In this document: positions 27,482 through 36,580 of the stretch, in pieces
How the letters are laid out: the number at the start of each line of letters is the position of its first letter
How positions within the stretch are numbered: position 1 is the stretch's first letter
Assembly: GCA_030583605.1 (NCBI GenBank)
Contig: CP129466.1
Coordinates: 310,001 to 374,000 of the forward strand
Direction of reading: 5' to 3'
Length of the DNA stretch: 64,000 bases
From: Gammaproteobacteria bacterium
GTDB lineage: Bacteria > Pseudomonadota > Gammaproteobacteria > Steroidobacterales > GCA-2729495
Made by a program: the position numbers and the translations under genes
The notes under the pieces: model-generated
The model's input: the letters and a program-made list of their open reading frames with translations, nothing else
The model's database searches: none
What the model was told of the DNA's origin: nothing

Positions 27482-27616
27482 GTAGGAGCGGCGCGAGCCG
27501 CGACAGATGCTGTCGCAGCACCGAACGAAACGGTAGTCGCGACTCACGTCGCTCCTGCCGGGCGCTGGCCGACCGCAGCGCTGAAGAAAGTGCCGTAGGA
27601 GCGGTGCGAGTCGCGG
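27482..27616. repeat. REP/BIME cluster downstream of the exonuclease gene
   Basis: A direct GTAG element at 27482–27504 (GTAGGAGCGGCGCGAGCCGCG and following bases), an inverse element at about 27535–27555 (GTCGCGACTCACGTCGCTCCT) and a second, more diverged direct element at 27595–27616. The alternating orientation is that of a bacterial interspersed mosaic element. Confidence 0.8.
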
Positions 27617-27730
27617 CCCCACGCCCGGGCTGCTGCCGACGGGAATGGCCTGGCGGGACCGTACCCCGCGTTTGGCTTTTTGACCCACCGCAGGCAACAT
27701 GCGCGACGGCACACAAACCTGATCCGCCAC

Positions 27731-29218
27731 ATGCCGACTCACCCCTTCCGGTTGCTGCCGCTGGCCGCAGCGCTGCTTATGGCCATGACCAGCCCCGGCC
27801 TGCGCGCGGAACCCTGGATCGACCCGGGCGACAGCGGGCTGCGGCACGACCTGCAGTTGCTGGCCGATGCCGGCGTGATCGGCGCGCCGCTGACGGCGTG
27901 GCCGCTGTCCTGGGGCGATATCGCCGCCCAGATCGCCGAGCGGGACGAAGTGCCCGAGTCCGTCGCCGCGGCGCTCGCACGCGTGCAGACCCGCGTGCGC
28001 GAGGCCCGGGTCGGCGGCCGCTGGCGGTTGCAGGCGGAAGCCGGCGGCGGCAGTGAGGGGCGCCTGATACGCGACTTCGAGGACCTGCCGCGGGAAAAAG
28101 TCGAGGCCTCCGCCGCTCTGGAGCGCATGGGCAATCGCACCGCGGTGAAACTCGTCACCCAGTTTGTCCATGATCCGGATGACGATCGCGAGCTGCGCTT
28201 CGATGGCAGCTACGTCGGGCTTGCGCTCGGCAACTGGATGTTCGCCGGCGCCATCACGGATCGCTGGTGGGGGCCGGGCTGGCAGGGCAGCATGATTCTC
28301 TCCAACAACGCCCGCCCGATTCCCGCCTTCACCATCGACCGCAACTCGACCGCGCCCTTCGAATCGAAGTGGCTGCGCTGGATCGGCCACTGGGATCTGG
28401 TCACGATCTGGGGTTTCCTGGAGAACGACCGGGCGATCTCCAACGCCCGCTTCTTCGGCATGCGTTTCACCTCCCGGCCGGCGCGCTGGCTGGAGGTGGG
28501 GCTGTCGCGCACGGCGATGTGGTGCGGAGAGGGCCGCCCCTGCGACTTCAGTACGTTCACAGACCTGTTGGCCGGCAAGGACAATGCGGGCAACAACGTG
28601 GCCACCGAGGACGAACCGGGCAACCAGCTCGCCGGTTACGACATCCGTCTGACCGGCGCATCGTTCGGCTGGCCGGTGGCGGTGTATACACAGCGCATCG
28701 GCGAAGACGAACAGGATTTCCGGCCGTCGCTGTTCCTGACCCAGGCCGGGATCGAGACCTGGGGCGAGTTCGGTGGGCTGGGCGACTACCGGGTGTACCT
28801 CGAGGTCTCCGACACGCTCTGCGGCGGCAACATCACCGGTAGCGGCGAGGCGGACTGCGCCTACGAGCACTCGATCTATGCGACCGGTATGCGCTACCGG
28901 GGCCGGACCATCGGCCACAGCTTCGACAACGACGCCGAGGTCTGGACGCTGGGCGCCATGCTGAATGACCGGCACGACGGCGCCTGGACCGCGACTCTTG
29001 CCGCCGGCGACCTCAACCGCGAAGGCGTCGAACCGAGCCTCACCAACACCGTGGCGGCGAACAAGACGCGTTACCGTAGCGCAAGCCTGGTGCACCGTCG
29101 ATTTCTGTGGCTCGGTGAGGTGCAGGCCTCCCTGGGGTTCGAGTCGTTCGACGACCGTACTACCGGCGAGACGGACGATCAGTGGCGTGTCGGCTTGAAC
29201 TGGCGGCACACGTGGTGA
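27731..29218 (+). CDS. wzi: Capsule assembly Wzi-family outer-membrane protein
   Basis: A 495-residue protein starting at the ATG at 27731, which gives a signal peptide (FRLLPLAAALLMAMTSPGLRA). The mature protein opens with a helical segment (DSGLRHDLQLLADAGVIGAP) and continues as a long series of amphipathic beta strands ending in the aromatic strand DDQWRVGLNWRHTW, typical of an outer-membrane barrel. Wzi is an 18-stranded barrel with lectin-like activity that attaches capsule to the cell surface. Family segments WGPGWQGSMILSNNARP and FESKWLRWIGHWDL are visible. It opens the polysaccharide locus. Confidence 0.88.
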   Translation: MPTHPFRLLPLAAALLMAMTSPGLRAEPWIDPGDSGLRHDLQLLADAGVIGAPLTAWPLSWGDIAAQIAERDEVPESVAAALARVQTRVREARVGGRWRLQAEAGGGSEGRLIRDFEDLPREKVEASAALERMGNRTAVKLVTQFVHDPDDDRELRFDGSYVGLALGNWMFAGAITDRWWGPGWQGSMILSNNARPIPAFTIDRNSTAPFESKWLRWIGHWDLVTIWGFLENDRAISNARFFGMRFTSRPARWLEVGLSRTAMWCGEGRPCDFSTFTDLLAGKDNAGNNVATEDEPGNQLAGYDIRLTGASFGWPVAVYTQRIGEDEQDFRPSLFLTQAGIETWGEFGGLGDYRVYLEVSDTLCGGNITGSGEADCAYEHSIYATGMRYRGRTIGHSFDNDAEVWTLGAMLNDRHDGAWTATLAAGDLNREGVEPSLTNTVAANKTRYRSASLVHRRFLWLGEVQASLGFESFDDRTTGETDDQWRVGLNWRHTW

Positions 29219-29359
29219 TCCGCCATTCGGTACGACTGCAAATCGTCATTGTCAGCGTTGGTTCAGATCAGTTCGAGAATACTCGTGGCCGAAGGTACTC
29301 GGAGTTGCCCTGGATCCCCACTCAATTGGCATTCCGGGGGGATACAGCGTGATCCCGTC

Positions 29360-29365
29360 TATAAT
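29360..29365 (+). promoter_or_regulatory. Candidate -10 element for the sugar-oxidoreductase operon
   Basis: A perfect TATAAT about 117 bases before the oxidoreductase ATG in a 263-base gap that is less GC-rich than its surroundings. No good -35 hexamer is found at the expected distance. Confidence 0.35.
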
Positions 29366-29481
29366 CGCCTGAGTGTCGGTACCAGCCGCATGGCTGCGAG
29401 TCAAACAAGTGTTTGGCTGATACTGATCGCATCCCATGCTTGAATGGTCGTTTGCCACCCGGATCTTCGGTGCTCTCTCGA

Positions 29482-30552
29482 ATGGGGGACAAAGTGCTTA
29501 GCTTTGCGCTCGTGGGCTGCGGGCGAATTGCCAGACGCCACGCAGAATTGCTCGGTCGATGCCAGATCGCCGGCGCGCGACTGGCCGCCGTCTGCGATGT
29601 GATCGCCGAGAAGGCACGGGGTATGGGGGAACAGTTCGCTGTGCCGTGGTTTACGGACTTCCGCGAAATGGCCGAGGTTGTCAGCCCCGACGTGTTCGTC
29701 ATCCTGACGGAAAGCGGTCGGCACGCGGACCACGTCATTGCACTCGCGTCATACCGGAAGCACATCGTCGTAGAAAAACCGATGGCCCTGACGCTCGAAA
29801 GCGCCGATGCAATGATTCGTGCCTGCGACAAGTTCGGGATCCGGTTGTTCGTTGTAAAGCAGAATCGCTTCAACCTACCCGTCGTGAAGTTGCGTGAGGC
29901 ACTGGAGGCCGGCAGGTTCGGCAAGATCATACTGGGAACCGTGCGGGTTCGATGGTGCCGTCGCCAGGACTACTACAATCAGGATAAGTGGCGGGGCACA
30001 TGGGCTCTCGATGGCGGAGTTCTCACGAACCAGGCTAGTCATCATGTCGATCTGCTCGAATGGATGCTCGGTGACGTGGAAAGCGTGTTCGCGAAGAGCG
30101 CCACTGCGCTGGCCAACATAGAGACCGAGGATACGGCCGTCGTGCTGCTCAAATTCAGGTCCGGCGCGCTTGGACTGATCGAAGCCACGACCGCCACCAG
30201 ACCGCGGGATCTAGAAGGCTCGATCTCGATACTCGGCGAGCACGGTACCGTTGAGATCGGCGGCTTCGCGGTTAACGAGATGCGGACGTGGGCGTTTGAC
30301 CAAGAGACCGAAGACGACTCGCGGGTGATCGAGAATTTTTCGGTGAACCCTCCTAACGTATATGGTTTCGGGCATCAGGCCTACTACGAGCATGTGATGG
30401 ATTGCCTTCAGAACGATCGTGAACAGCTCGTCGATGGTTTGGAAGGCCGGCGTAGCCTGGAACTCATTTCCGCGATCTACGAGTCCATTGAAACCGGCAG
30501 GGAAGTGACCATGCGTTTCGTTCCCCGGTTGTGCCGCCTTGGCCAGCGATAG
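29482..30552 (+). CDS. Gfo/Idh/MocA oxidoreductase, WlbA/WbpB-like
   Basis: A 356-residue NAD-dependent sugar oxidoreductase. The Rossmann motif is SFALVGCGRIARRHAELL at the N terminus, and the active-site EKP is in HIVVEKPMALTLESAD. WRGTWALDGGVLTNQASHHV carries the catalytic Asp/His region. The best matches by layout are WlbA/WbpB enzymes, which oxidise C3 of UDP-N-acetylglucosaminuronate before transamination. The next two genes encode an acyltransferase and an aminotransferase, completing the oxidise–aminate–acetylate set used for 3-acetamido sugars. The ATG at 29482 is chosen because similarity begins there; an earlier ATG at 29413 adds unrelated residues. Confidence 0.85.
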   Translation: MGDKVLSFALVGCGRIARRHAELLGRCQIAGARLAAVCDVIAEKARGMGEQFAVPWFTDFREMAEVVSPDVFVILTESGRHADHVIALASYRKHIVVEKPMALTLESADAMIRACDKFGIRLFVVKQNRFNLPVVKLREALEAGRFGKIILGTVRVRWCRRQDYYNQDKWRGTWALDGGVLTNQASHHVDLLEWMLGDVESVFAKSATALANIETEDTAVVLLKFRSGALGLIEATTATRPRDLEGSISILGEHGTVEIGGFAVNEMRTWAFDQETEDDSRVIENFSVNPPNVYGFGHQAYYEHVMDCLQNDREQLVDGLEGRRSLELISAIYESIETGREVTMRFVPRLCRLGQR

Positions 30553-31033
30553 CGAAGAGCCGGCTGTCGGCAATCGGCCCACAGTTCTCACGGCTGGTAT
30601 CGTTGACGTTCAGTTCGGCGTCAACGTCAGGGTCGTCGCTCCGGTCAATCTGTACGGTTGCAGTATTGGTGACGACTGCTTCGTCGGCCCCTTCGTCGAG
30701 ATCCAGCGCAGGGTGGTGATCGGCCGGCGATGCCGGATTCAATCTCACTCCTTCATTTGTGAACTGGTGCAGATCGGCGACGATTGTTTCATCGGGCACG
30801 GGGTCATGTTCATCAACGACACCTTCCGGAGCGGCGGTCCTGCGGGCCGAGATCCGGGGAAGTGGTTCGCGACGCACGTTGGCAAGCGTGTTGCCATAGG
30901 CTCTAATGCCACGATTCTGCCGGTCGAAATTACCGACGGCACCGTGATCGGTGCCGGTGCCGTGGTTACGCGGGACATTTCGGTGCCGGGCATCTATGCA
31001 GGCAATCCCGCGCGTCTGCTGAGGTCTCTATGA
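30539..31033 (+). CDS. Hexapeptide-repeat sugar N-acetyltransferase, WlbB/WbpD-like
   Basis: A 164-residue left-handed beta-helix acyltransferase. Hexapeptide turns are seen in VNLYGCSIGDDCFVGPFVEI, VVIGRRCRIQSHSFI, LVQIGDDCFIGHGVMF and GTVIGAGAVVTRDISVPG, and the C terminus YAGNPARLLR is conserved. It should add an acetyl group to the amino sugar made by its two neighbours. No ATG exists upstream of the conserved region; I use the TTG at 30539, which overlaps the oxidoreductase gene by 14 bases. The stop overlaps the aminotransferase ATG (ATGA at 31030). Confidence 0.85.
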   Translation: MASDSEEPAVGNRPTVLTAGIVDVQFGVNVRVVAPVNLYGCSIGDDCFVGPFVEIQRRVVIGRRCRIQSHSFICELVQIGDDCFIGHGVMFINDTFRSGGPAGRDPGKWFATHVGKRVAIGSNATILPVEITDGTVIGAGAVVTRDISVPGIYAGNPARLLRSL

Positions 31034-32175
31034 CTTCGTCGATGAAGATTCCTTTCGTCGATCTCGGCGCCCAGTACCGGGCGCACAAGTCCGAGTTCGA
31101 CCATGCCTTGGGCCTGGTGATCGATCGCAACGCCTTCATAGGCGGCGACTTCGTGAGGGAGTTCGAGAGGCGATTCGCCGAGGCCTATGGCGTCCGGCAC
31201 TGCATATCGTGCGGCAATGGCACCGACGCGATTTATATTGCCCTGAAGATGCTGGGCATCGGGCCCGGCGACGAGGTAATTACGACCGCAGCGAGCTGGA
31301 TATCAACGTCCGAGACGATCAGCCAGACGGGCGCGACGCCGGTTTTCGTCGACGTGGATGACCACTATCTGATCAATAGCTCGCTGGTCGAGGCCGCGAT
31401 CACTCCACGGACCCGGGCCGTAGTTCCGGTTCATCTGTATGGCCAGGCCGCGGCCATGGATGATTTGATCAGGTTGTGTCGCCAGCATAGCCTCAAGCTG
31501 ATCGAGGACTGCGCGCAGGCGCATTTCGCGGAGTGGCGTGGTCGTCGGGTCGGCACATCAGGCGATGCGGGAACATTCAGCTTCTACCCGGGCAAGAACC
31601 TCGGCGCCTGGGGTGATGCGGGCGCTATCGTGACAAACGATGATGATCTGGCTCGTCGCTGTCGCATGTATGCGAATCATGGGTCACTGGTCAAACATCA
31701 GCACGAGATGGAGGGCGTAAACAGCCGGCTGGATGGGCTTCAAGCGGCGTTGCTGACCGCCAAGTTGAATCACATCGATGAGTGGACCGCGCAACGTCGT
31801 AGGGTCGCTGCGGCTTACGACCGTCTGTTGGCGGGGCTGGGTGATCTCGGATTACCGTCGGTCCGCCCTGGTGCCACGCATGTCTATCACCTGTATGTGG
31901 TCAGGACCGGACACCGCGACGAGCTGCGGAGATTCCTGGCGGAGAAAGGCATCGAGACGGGCATACACTATCCGACGGCGTTGCCCTTGCTGCCGGCCTA
32001 TGCCCGACTCGGCATCGGTCCGGAGCGTATCCCGAGGGCAGCGAGTAACCAGGGCCGGATCCTGTCGCTGCCGATCTTTCCGGAGCTGACAGACGCGATG
32101 GTCGATTACGTAGGCTCGATGGTGGGCGAATTCTTCGCAGCCAGACACGGCGGTATACGCACCAAAGCGCACTAA
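31030..32175 (+). CDS. DegT/DnrJ/EryC1 aminotransferase, WlbC/WbpE-like
   Basis: A 381-residue PLP-dependent sugar aminotransferase. It shows FVDLGAQYRAHKSEFDHAL at the N terminus, SCGNGTDAIYIALKMLGIG (phosphate loop), VPVHLYGQAAAMDDL, LIEDCAQAHFAE (Asp contacting the PLP ring nitrogen) and GTFSFYPGKNLGAWGDAGA with the Schiff-base lysine. It would transfer an amino group from glutamate to the 3-keto sugar formed by the WlbA-like enzyme. Final gene of this three-gene unit, convergent with the dehydratase gene 97 bases further on. Confidence 0.9.
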   Translation: MTSSMKIPFVDLGAQYRAHKSEFDHALGLVIDRNAFIGGDFVREFERRFAEAYGVRHCISCGNGTDAIYIALKMLGIGPGDEVITTAASWISTSETISQTGATPVFVDVDDHYLINSSLVEAAITPRTRAVVPVHLYGQAAAMDDLIRLCRQHSLKLIEDCAQAHFAEWRGRRVGTSGDAGTFSFYPGKNLGAWGDAGAIVTNDDDLARRCRMYANHGSLVKHQHEMEGVNSRLDGLQAALLTAKLNHIDEWTAQRRRVAAAYDRLLAGLGDLGLPSVRPGATHVYHLYVVRTGHRDELRRFLAEKGIETGIHYPTALPLLPAYARLGIGPERIPRAASNQGRILSLPIFPELTDAMVDYVGSMVGEFFAARHGGIRTKAH

Positions 32176-32272
32176 GTCAGTTCATCGGATCAACGCTAAA
32201 TCGACGAGACGGGCGACCCGGGAGCGTGCGGGTCTGGACGGGTATCCGGAGCAGCAGGCGACGTCCGGCGAA

Positions 32273-34273
32273 TCAGTTCAGACGTGCGGCGCCTGTAGCC
32301 GCATCTCCGGCTGGGGCGATCCGTACCACCTCGGCCGGACGCTTGCCCGGGCGAGGCGTGGCGACCCGGCGTTGCCAGACCAGGTCCTTGATCTGCTCGC
32401 AGGTCGGCTTGTAGCCGTTGACTGCCTCCAGCAGCACCTTCTGCATCTGGTCGCAGTCGTAGGCATTCGTTGCTGCCAGCAACTGTTGCAGGTTGCGCTC
32501 GACTACGGACCAGGGGAGCTTCTCTTCGTAGGCGCGCATGATCCTGGGATGCCGGGTGCCGCTGACATTGTTGCCGATCAGCAGCTCCTCATAGAGCTTC
32601 TCTCCGGGGCGTAGCCCCGTGTACTCGATCTCGATGTCGCCATGCGGGTTGGCTGCGCTACGCACCGTCAGGCCCATCAGCTGGATCATGCGCTGCGCGA
32701 GATCGGCGATGTGCACCGGCTCGCCCATGTCGAGCACGAATACATCCCCGCCCTTGCCCATCGAGCCTGCCTGGATCACGAGCTGCGCCGCCTCCGGTAT
32801 GGTCATGAAATAGCGGATGACTTCCCGGTGGGTCACGGTAACCGGCCCGCCACGCTGGATCTGCTCGCGGAACAGCGGTACCACTGAGCCGGAGGACTCC
32901 AGCACGTTGCCGAAGCGCACCATGCAGAAACGCGTGCGGCTGCTGCGCTCCGTCATGCCCTGCAGGACCAGCTCGGCGAAGCGCTTCGTTGCGCCCATGA
33001 CGTTCACGGGCCACACCGCCTTGTCGGTGGAAACGAGCACGAAGGTCTCCACGCCGGCCTGCCCGGCGGCCTCCGCTGCGTACCAGGTGCCGATGACGTT
33101 GTTGTGTACGCCTTCGACCATGTTGTACTCGACCATCGGCACATGCTTGTAGGCAGCAGCGTGATAGACGGTCTGTACACCGAAGCTCGCCATGGCCTGG
33201 TGCACCCGCTGCTGGTGGTGCACGGAGCCGAGCAGCGGCACGAGGTCGACCTGCAAGTTGCGCTCGCGCAGCCGTTCGCGCAGTTCCTGCTCAATCGTGT
33301 ACAGCGCCAGTTCGCTCATCTCGAACAGCACGAGCCGGACCGCGCCAAGCTCGATTACCTGCCGGCAGAGTTCGGAGCCGATCGAGCCGCCCGCGCCGGT
33401 CACCATCACCGACTTGCCTCGTATGCAGGCATCCAGCAATTGCTGGTTCGGTGCCACCTGGTCGCGCCCGAGTATGTCCGCGACGTCCACTTCCCGCAGT
33501 TCGTCGAGGCGGGCCTTGCCCGTGACGAGGTCGGCGATGTCGGGCACCGTCTGCACGTGCACCGGCAGCGCCTCCAGTTTCACGAGAATCTGCTGGCGGC
33601 GGTGGCGGCCGACGGAGGGCAGGGCGAGGAGGATCCTGCGGATGCCGTATTTGTCGATGAGGTTCGGCAGATCGGCTGGCGTGGCCACGGGAGTGCCGGA
33701 GATGAGGCGGCCGCGCAGCGTCGGATCATCGTCGATGAACAGGACCGGTCGCAGATCGTGGCTGCTGGCTGCCGCGGCGACGAGCCGGCGGCCGGCTTCG
33801 CCGGCGCCGTAGATGGCGACCGGCTCGCCCTTGCCGTTGCTGCCAATGAGGATGAAGCGCATCAGGAAGCGGGCGCCACCGAGTACGAAGGTTGCCAGGG
33901 CCCAGAACACCAGCGCCAGCGCAAGTGCTCCCCGCATGGAATGCAGTTGGAGCATGTAGCCGGCAAAGCCGACCGACACAGCGACCAGAGCCGTGCCTCG
34001 CAACATGCTGGCCATCAGTTCCGCGCCGATGAAGCGGATTGTCGCGCGATACAGGCGCTGCGAGCCGAGTGCCGGTATGGCCAGGGCGCAGGCGATGCCG
34101 AGCAGGAGCCAGTGGGGCCGCGAGAATAGCCAGAGGTTCTCGCCGAGGACCTCGAGCGATACCGTCAGTGCAGCGGCGACGAGAACAAGGTCGCAAGCCA
34201 CGACGATGCCGCGTTTAGCAGCGACCGGCAGCTGCACCAGCTGCTGGCGAATTTCCCCAAGCATCAACCGCAC
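32273..34273 (-). CDS. Membrane-bound nucleoside-diphosphate-sugar 4,6-dehydratase (WbpM/FlaA1/CapD family)
   Basis: A 666-residue inner-membrane enzyme. Four N-terminal helices (GIVVACDLVLVAAALTVSLE, HWLLLGIACALAIPALG and two more) are followed by a CoA-binding-like Rossmann domain (EPVAIYGAGEAGRRLVAAA). The dehydratase domain comes next: NAD motif VMVTGAGGSIGSELCRQ, the segment AAAYKHVPMVEYN, and STDKAVWPVNVMGATKR, where the usual catalytic Tyr is replaced by Met, as in WbpM/FlaA1. The product is probably UDP-2-acetamido-2,6-dideoxy-4-keto-hexose, feeding QuiNAc- or FucNAc-type sugars for chain initiation. An ATG at 34264 is an alternative start. Confidence 0.92.
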   Translation of the reverse strand: MRLMLGEIRQQLVQLPVAAKRGIVVACDLVLVAAALTVSLEVLGENLWLFSRPHWLLLGIACALAIPALGSQRLYRATIRFIGAELMASMLRGTALVAVSVGFAGYMLQLHSMRGALALALVFWALATFVLGGARFLMRFILIGSNGKGEPVAIYGAGEAGRRLVAAAASSHDLRPVLFIDDDPTLRGRLISGTPVATPADLPNLIDKYGIRRILLALPSVGRHRRQQILVKLEALPVHVQTVPDIADLVTGKARLDELREVDVADILGRDQVAPNQQLLDACIRGKSVMVTGAGGSIGSELCRQVIELGAVRLVLFEMSELALYTIEQELRERLRERNLQVDLVPLLGSVHHQQRVHQAMASFGVQTVYHAAAYKHVPMVEYNMVEGVHNNVIGTWYAAEAAGQAGVETFVLVSTDKAVWPVNVMGATKRFAELVLQGMTERSSRTRFCMVRFGNVLESSGSVVPLFREQIQRGGPVTVTHREVIRYFMTIPEAAQLVIQAGSMGKGGDVFVLDMGEPVHIADLAQRMIQLMGLTVRSAANPHGDIEIEYTGLRPGEKLYEELLIGNNVSGTRHPRIMRAYEEKLPWSVVERNLQQLLAATNAYDCDQMQKVLLEAVNGYKPTCEQIKDLVWQRRVATPRPGKRPAEVVRIAPAGDAATGAARLN

Positions 34274-34625
34274 TCCCTAGTCTTCGCGAAAGCTGCCCTG
34301 GCAGGAAATCTTTGTGGATCCGGGCTCTATCCTCTGTTCCGCGCCGAAACAGACGGGCTGGGCGGACCCTATGCGTCGGGAACGTCAGACCGCGGAGTTT
34401 TCAGACGACAGGTCAACGCACCCTTCGCCCATTTGCCCGGTATCATACGACAATAATGAATGCCCGTAAGCGCTTATTCTGACGGGCGAACAACGCTGAC
34501 TTTATGCCCCCGCCCTCCCATGCGCAGCGAGGCGTGGTGTGGGCCGTGTCTCGCGGCGAGGGGGCTTGATTCGGAATCGAGCGGCGCTCCGCCGGAAAGC
34601 CCAACCAACACTCGATAAGTCACGG
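34274..34625. other. Gene-free gap upstream of the dehydratase gene
   Basis: About 350 bases with no supportable gene. It includes the candidate dehydratase promoter, an inverted repeat GCCCGT (34462–34467) / ACGGGC (34482–34487) enclosing AAGCGCTT, and an imperfect hairpin CTTGATTC/GAATCGAG at 34565–34581 that could end transcription of the sugar-transferase operon. Confidence 0.45.
34442..34470 (-). promoter_or_regulatory. Candidate sigma-70 promoter for the dehydratase gene
   Basis: On the minus strand a -35-like CTTACG (34465–34470) is 17 bases from a -10-like TATGAT (34442–34447), about 170 bases before the dehydratase ATG. Both lie in an AT-rich pocket of the gap. The -35 match is modest. 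Confidence 0.35.
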
Positions 34626-35654
34626 TCATAGTCGTGAATTCCGCGGCTCTGCGCCTGCCCCCATGTACCAGGCTAGCAGTACCAGCGGCAGATATGCAGT
34701 TGCGGTGATGGCAAATCCGGCGTTCGGGTGGGCCGCCGCCAGGAACGCGAGAGGCATGACCCAGAGCAGATTCACCAGCAGGTAGAGCAGGGTGGCGCTG
34801 CCGTGGCTGTTCCAACGAACGGCGAGTTGCTGGTAGAGGTGGCAGCGGTGCGCTTCATGCGGCCGCTCGCCGCGCAGGATTCGGCACACCAGCGTCACTG
34901 AAGCATCCGCGGCAAACACCGCCCAGAGCACGACCCAAGGCCAGATGCCGCCGGGGGAGGTGCCGGCCATCCACAGCGGGACCGCGAACAGCACAAAGCC
35001 GAGAAAGCCGCTGCCTACATCGCCCATGAAAATTTTCGCCGGCGGCCAGTTCCACCACAGGAAGCCGAGCGTGGCGGCACCGCTGACGCCCAGCAGGAGG
35101 CAGGCTGCTGTCGGCGCTCCGTACAGCCAGCCGATGACCGCTCCGCTGCCGGCGGAAAACACCGCCTGTGTCCCGGCGAGGCCGTCGATGCCGTCCATGA
35201 AGTTGAACAGGTTCACTGACCACGTGCCTAGGAACGCGAGCAGGGCGATGTTGGCGAGCCAACCGCCAAGCGAATTGCAGGAGCCCGTCACGCAGACGTC
35301 TGCTGTTACCGCGAGCCCTATACAGACGACCACATGGACCGCGAAACGTTGCCACCAGGGGCGGCCGGCGCGGTCATCGAGCCAGCCGATCCATGCGATC
35401 AGAGTACCGCCGACAATGATGGCCCAGAGCACGCTGCTGTCGCGGCCCGCGGTGGCGAGCCATAGCGCTGTGATCAGCGTCACCGAGGCGATCGCCAGTC
35501 CGCCGCCGCGAGGTGTGGGCTGCCGATGCGAGCTCCGGGCGTTCGGCAGGTCGAGCAATCGGGCTTGCGTCGCCCAGTGTCGCAGGTAAGCCGTCAGGCC
35601 CAGTCCCGTGATAAACGCAGCGAGCAGAGCGATCGCGGCGGAAACCGGCGTCAT
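34626..35654 (-). CDS. Polyprenyl-phosphate HexNAc-1-phosphate transferase (WecA/WbpL/MraY family)
   Basis: A 342-residue protein with about 10–11 membrane helices that links the first sugar phosphate to undecaprenyl phosphate. The acidic and substrate motifs are in place: DLPNARSSHRQPTPRGGGLA near the N terminus, WIGWLDDRAG, VNLFNFMDGIDGLAG, FMGDVGSGFLGF and the HIS-type motif HEAHRCHLYQQL. The ATG at 35654 overlaps the upstream epimerase stop (ATGA), although the frame stays open far upstream. Together with the epimerase and the WbpM-like dehydratase it suggests chain initiation on FucNAc or QuiNAc, as in the P. aeruginosa O-antigen pathway. Confidence 0.93.
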   Translation of the reverse strand: MTPVSAAIALLAAFITGLGLTAYLRHWATQARLLDLPNARSSHRQPTPRGGGLAIASVTLITALWLATAGRDSSVLWAIIVGGTLIAWIGWLDDRAGRPWWQRFAVHVVVCIGLAVTADVCVTGSCNSLGGWLANIALLAFLGTWSVNLFNFMDGIDGLAGTQAVFSAGSGAVIGWLYGAPTAACLLLGVSGAATLGFLWWNWPPAKIFMGDVGSGFLGFVLFAVPLWMAGTSPGGIWPWVVLWAVFAADASVTLVCRILRGERPHEAHRCHLYQQLAVRWNSHGSATLLYLLVNLLWVMPLAFLAAAHPNAGFAITATAYLPLVLLAWYMGAGAEPRNSRL

Positions 35655-36580
35655 GCCTTTGCACCGACCGCGAACGCGAGTTCGTCGTTCAATGTGTAGG
35701 GCGGTCGCCACCCCAGTCGCATCGTGACGGTGGGTTGCAACTCGAACGGTTCGGTCAGGCGTCTCGCGTCGGGCCTGGACCCCGCGAGGCGCAGAGCGAA
35801 AGCCAGGATCGCAGGTGAGACGGGCACGAGAAGCCCGGGGCGTCCACGCAAGGTGGCGACCCGGCGACAGAGCTCGGTCACGGTTGGTGTCTCGGGGTCG
35901 CTGACGAGGCACACTGTTCCACCTGCCTCTTCGGTGATCGCCGCGAACGCGAGGAAGTCGGCAAGATTGCGCACGCCCGTGCCGCTGCGCCGAGCGCTGA
36001 TTGCTCCGAGCGGCAGTGGCACGCGCCCGACCCAACGGAGCAGGCGCCCGAAGTTGCCGGGCGCGTTCGGCCCGTAGACGACAGGTGGCCGGACGATGAC
36101 GAGTTCCAGACCCGTTTCCGCAGCGAACGGCGCGAGTAGCGTCTCGGCTTCGAGCTTCGACCGTGTGTACGCATCGTAGGGTGCCGCTGGTGATTCGTCG
36201 CTCAGGCCCCCGGGTGGCGAACGGGCGCCGAGTACACCCGCAGAACTAACGAAAACGAAGCGGCGCACACCTGCAGTTGCGGCAGCGCGAGCCACGTCGA
36301 GTGTGCCCTGGACGTTAACATCGCGAAATGCGCGGTTGGCATCCGGGTCGGGGTGCGCAGCCACATGGGCGCGCGCTGCAAGATGGATGACGGCCTGCGC
36401 TTCGCGGAGCAGGGGCACCATGGCCGTCTGGTCGTCGAACGCAACCGGAATTACCCCGGTAGTCTCGCGACCGGCGGGTCGGCCGGTCGCGATGACCGGT
36501 ATGTTGCGTTCCCGCAGTGCAGCCACTACGAAGCGACCGATGAACCCGGCTGCCCCGGTCACCACGATTGCACGGCTCAT
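35651..36580 (-). CDS. NAD-dependent epimerase/reductase, WbpK/WbpV-like
   Basis: A 309-residue extended short-chain dehydrogenase. The cofactor motif is VVTGAAGFIGRFVVAAL, the active-site triad has Ser in FVFVSSAGVLG and Tyr-xxx-Lys in DAYTRSKLEAE, and VIVRPPVVYGPNAPGNFGRL is conserved. The nearest characterised relatives reduce or epimerise the 4-keto intermediate made by WbpM-type dehydratases. It overlaps both neighbours by 4 bases (transferase after it, glycosyltransferase before it), which supports a joint role in making and loading the first sugar. Confidence 0.88.
   Translation of the reverse strand: MSRAIVVTGAAGFIGRFVVAALRERNIPVIATGRPAGRETTGVIPVAFDDQTAMVPLLREAQAVIHLAARAHVAAHPDPDANRAFRDVNVQGTLDVARAAATAGVRRFVFVSSAGVLGARSPPGGLSDESPAAPYDAYTRSKLEAETLLAPFAAETGLELVIVRPPVVYGPNAPGNFGRLLRWVGRVPLPLGAISARRSGTGVRNLADFLAFAAITEEAGGTVCLVSDPETPTVTELCRRVATLRGRPGLLVPVSPAILAFALRLAGSRPDARRLTEPFELQPTVTMRLGWRPPYTLNDELAFAVGAKA

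Noticed and set aside
34474..34815. 113-codon minus-strand frame overlapping the end of the sugar transferase gene
   Set aside because: Out of frame with the transferase and without features.
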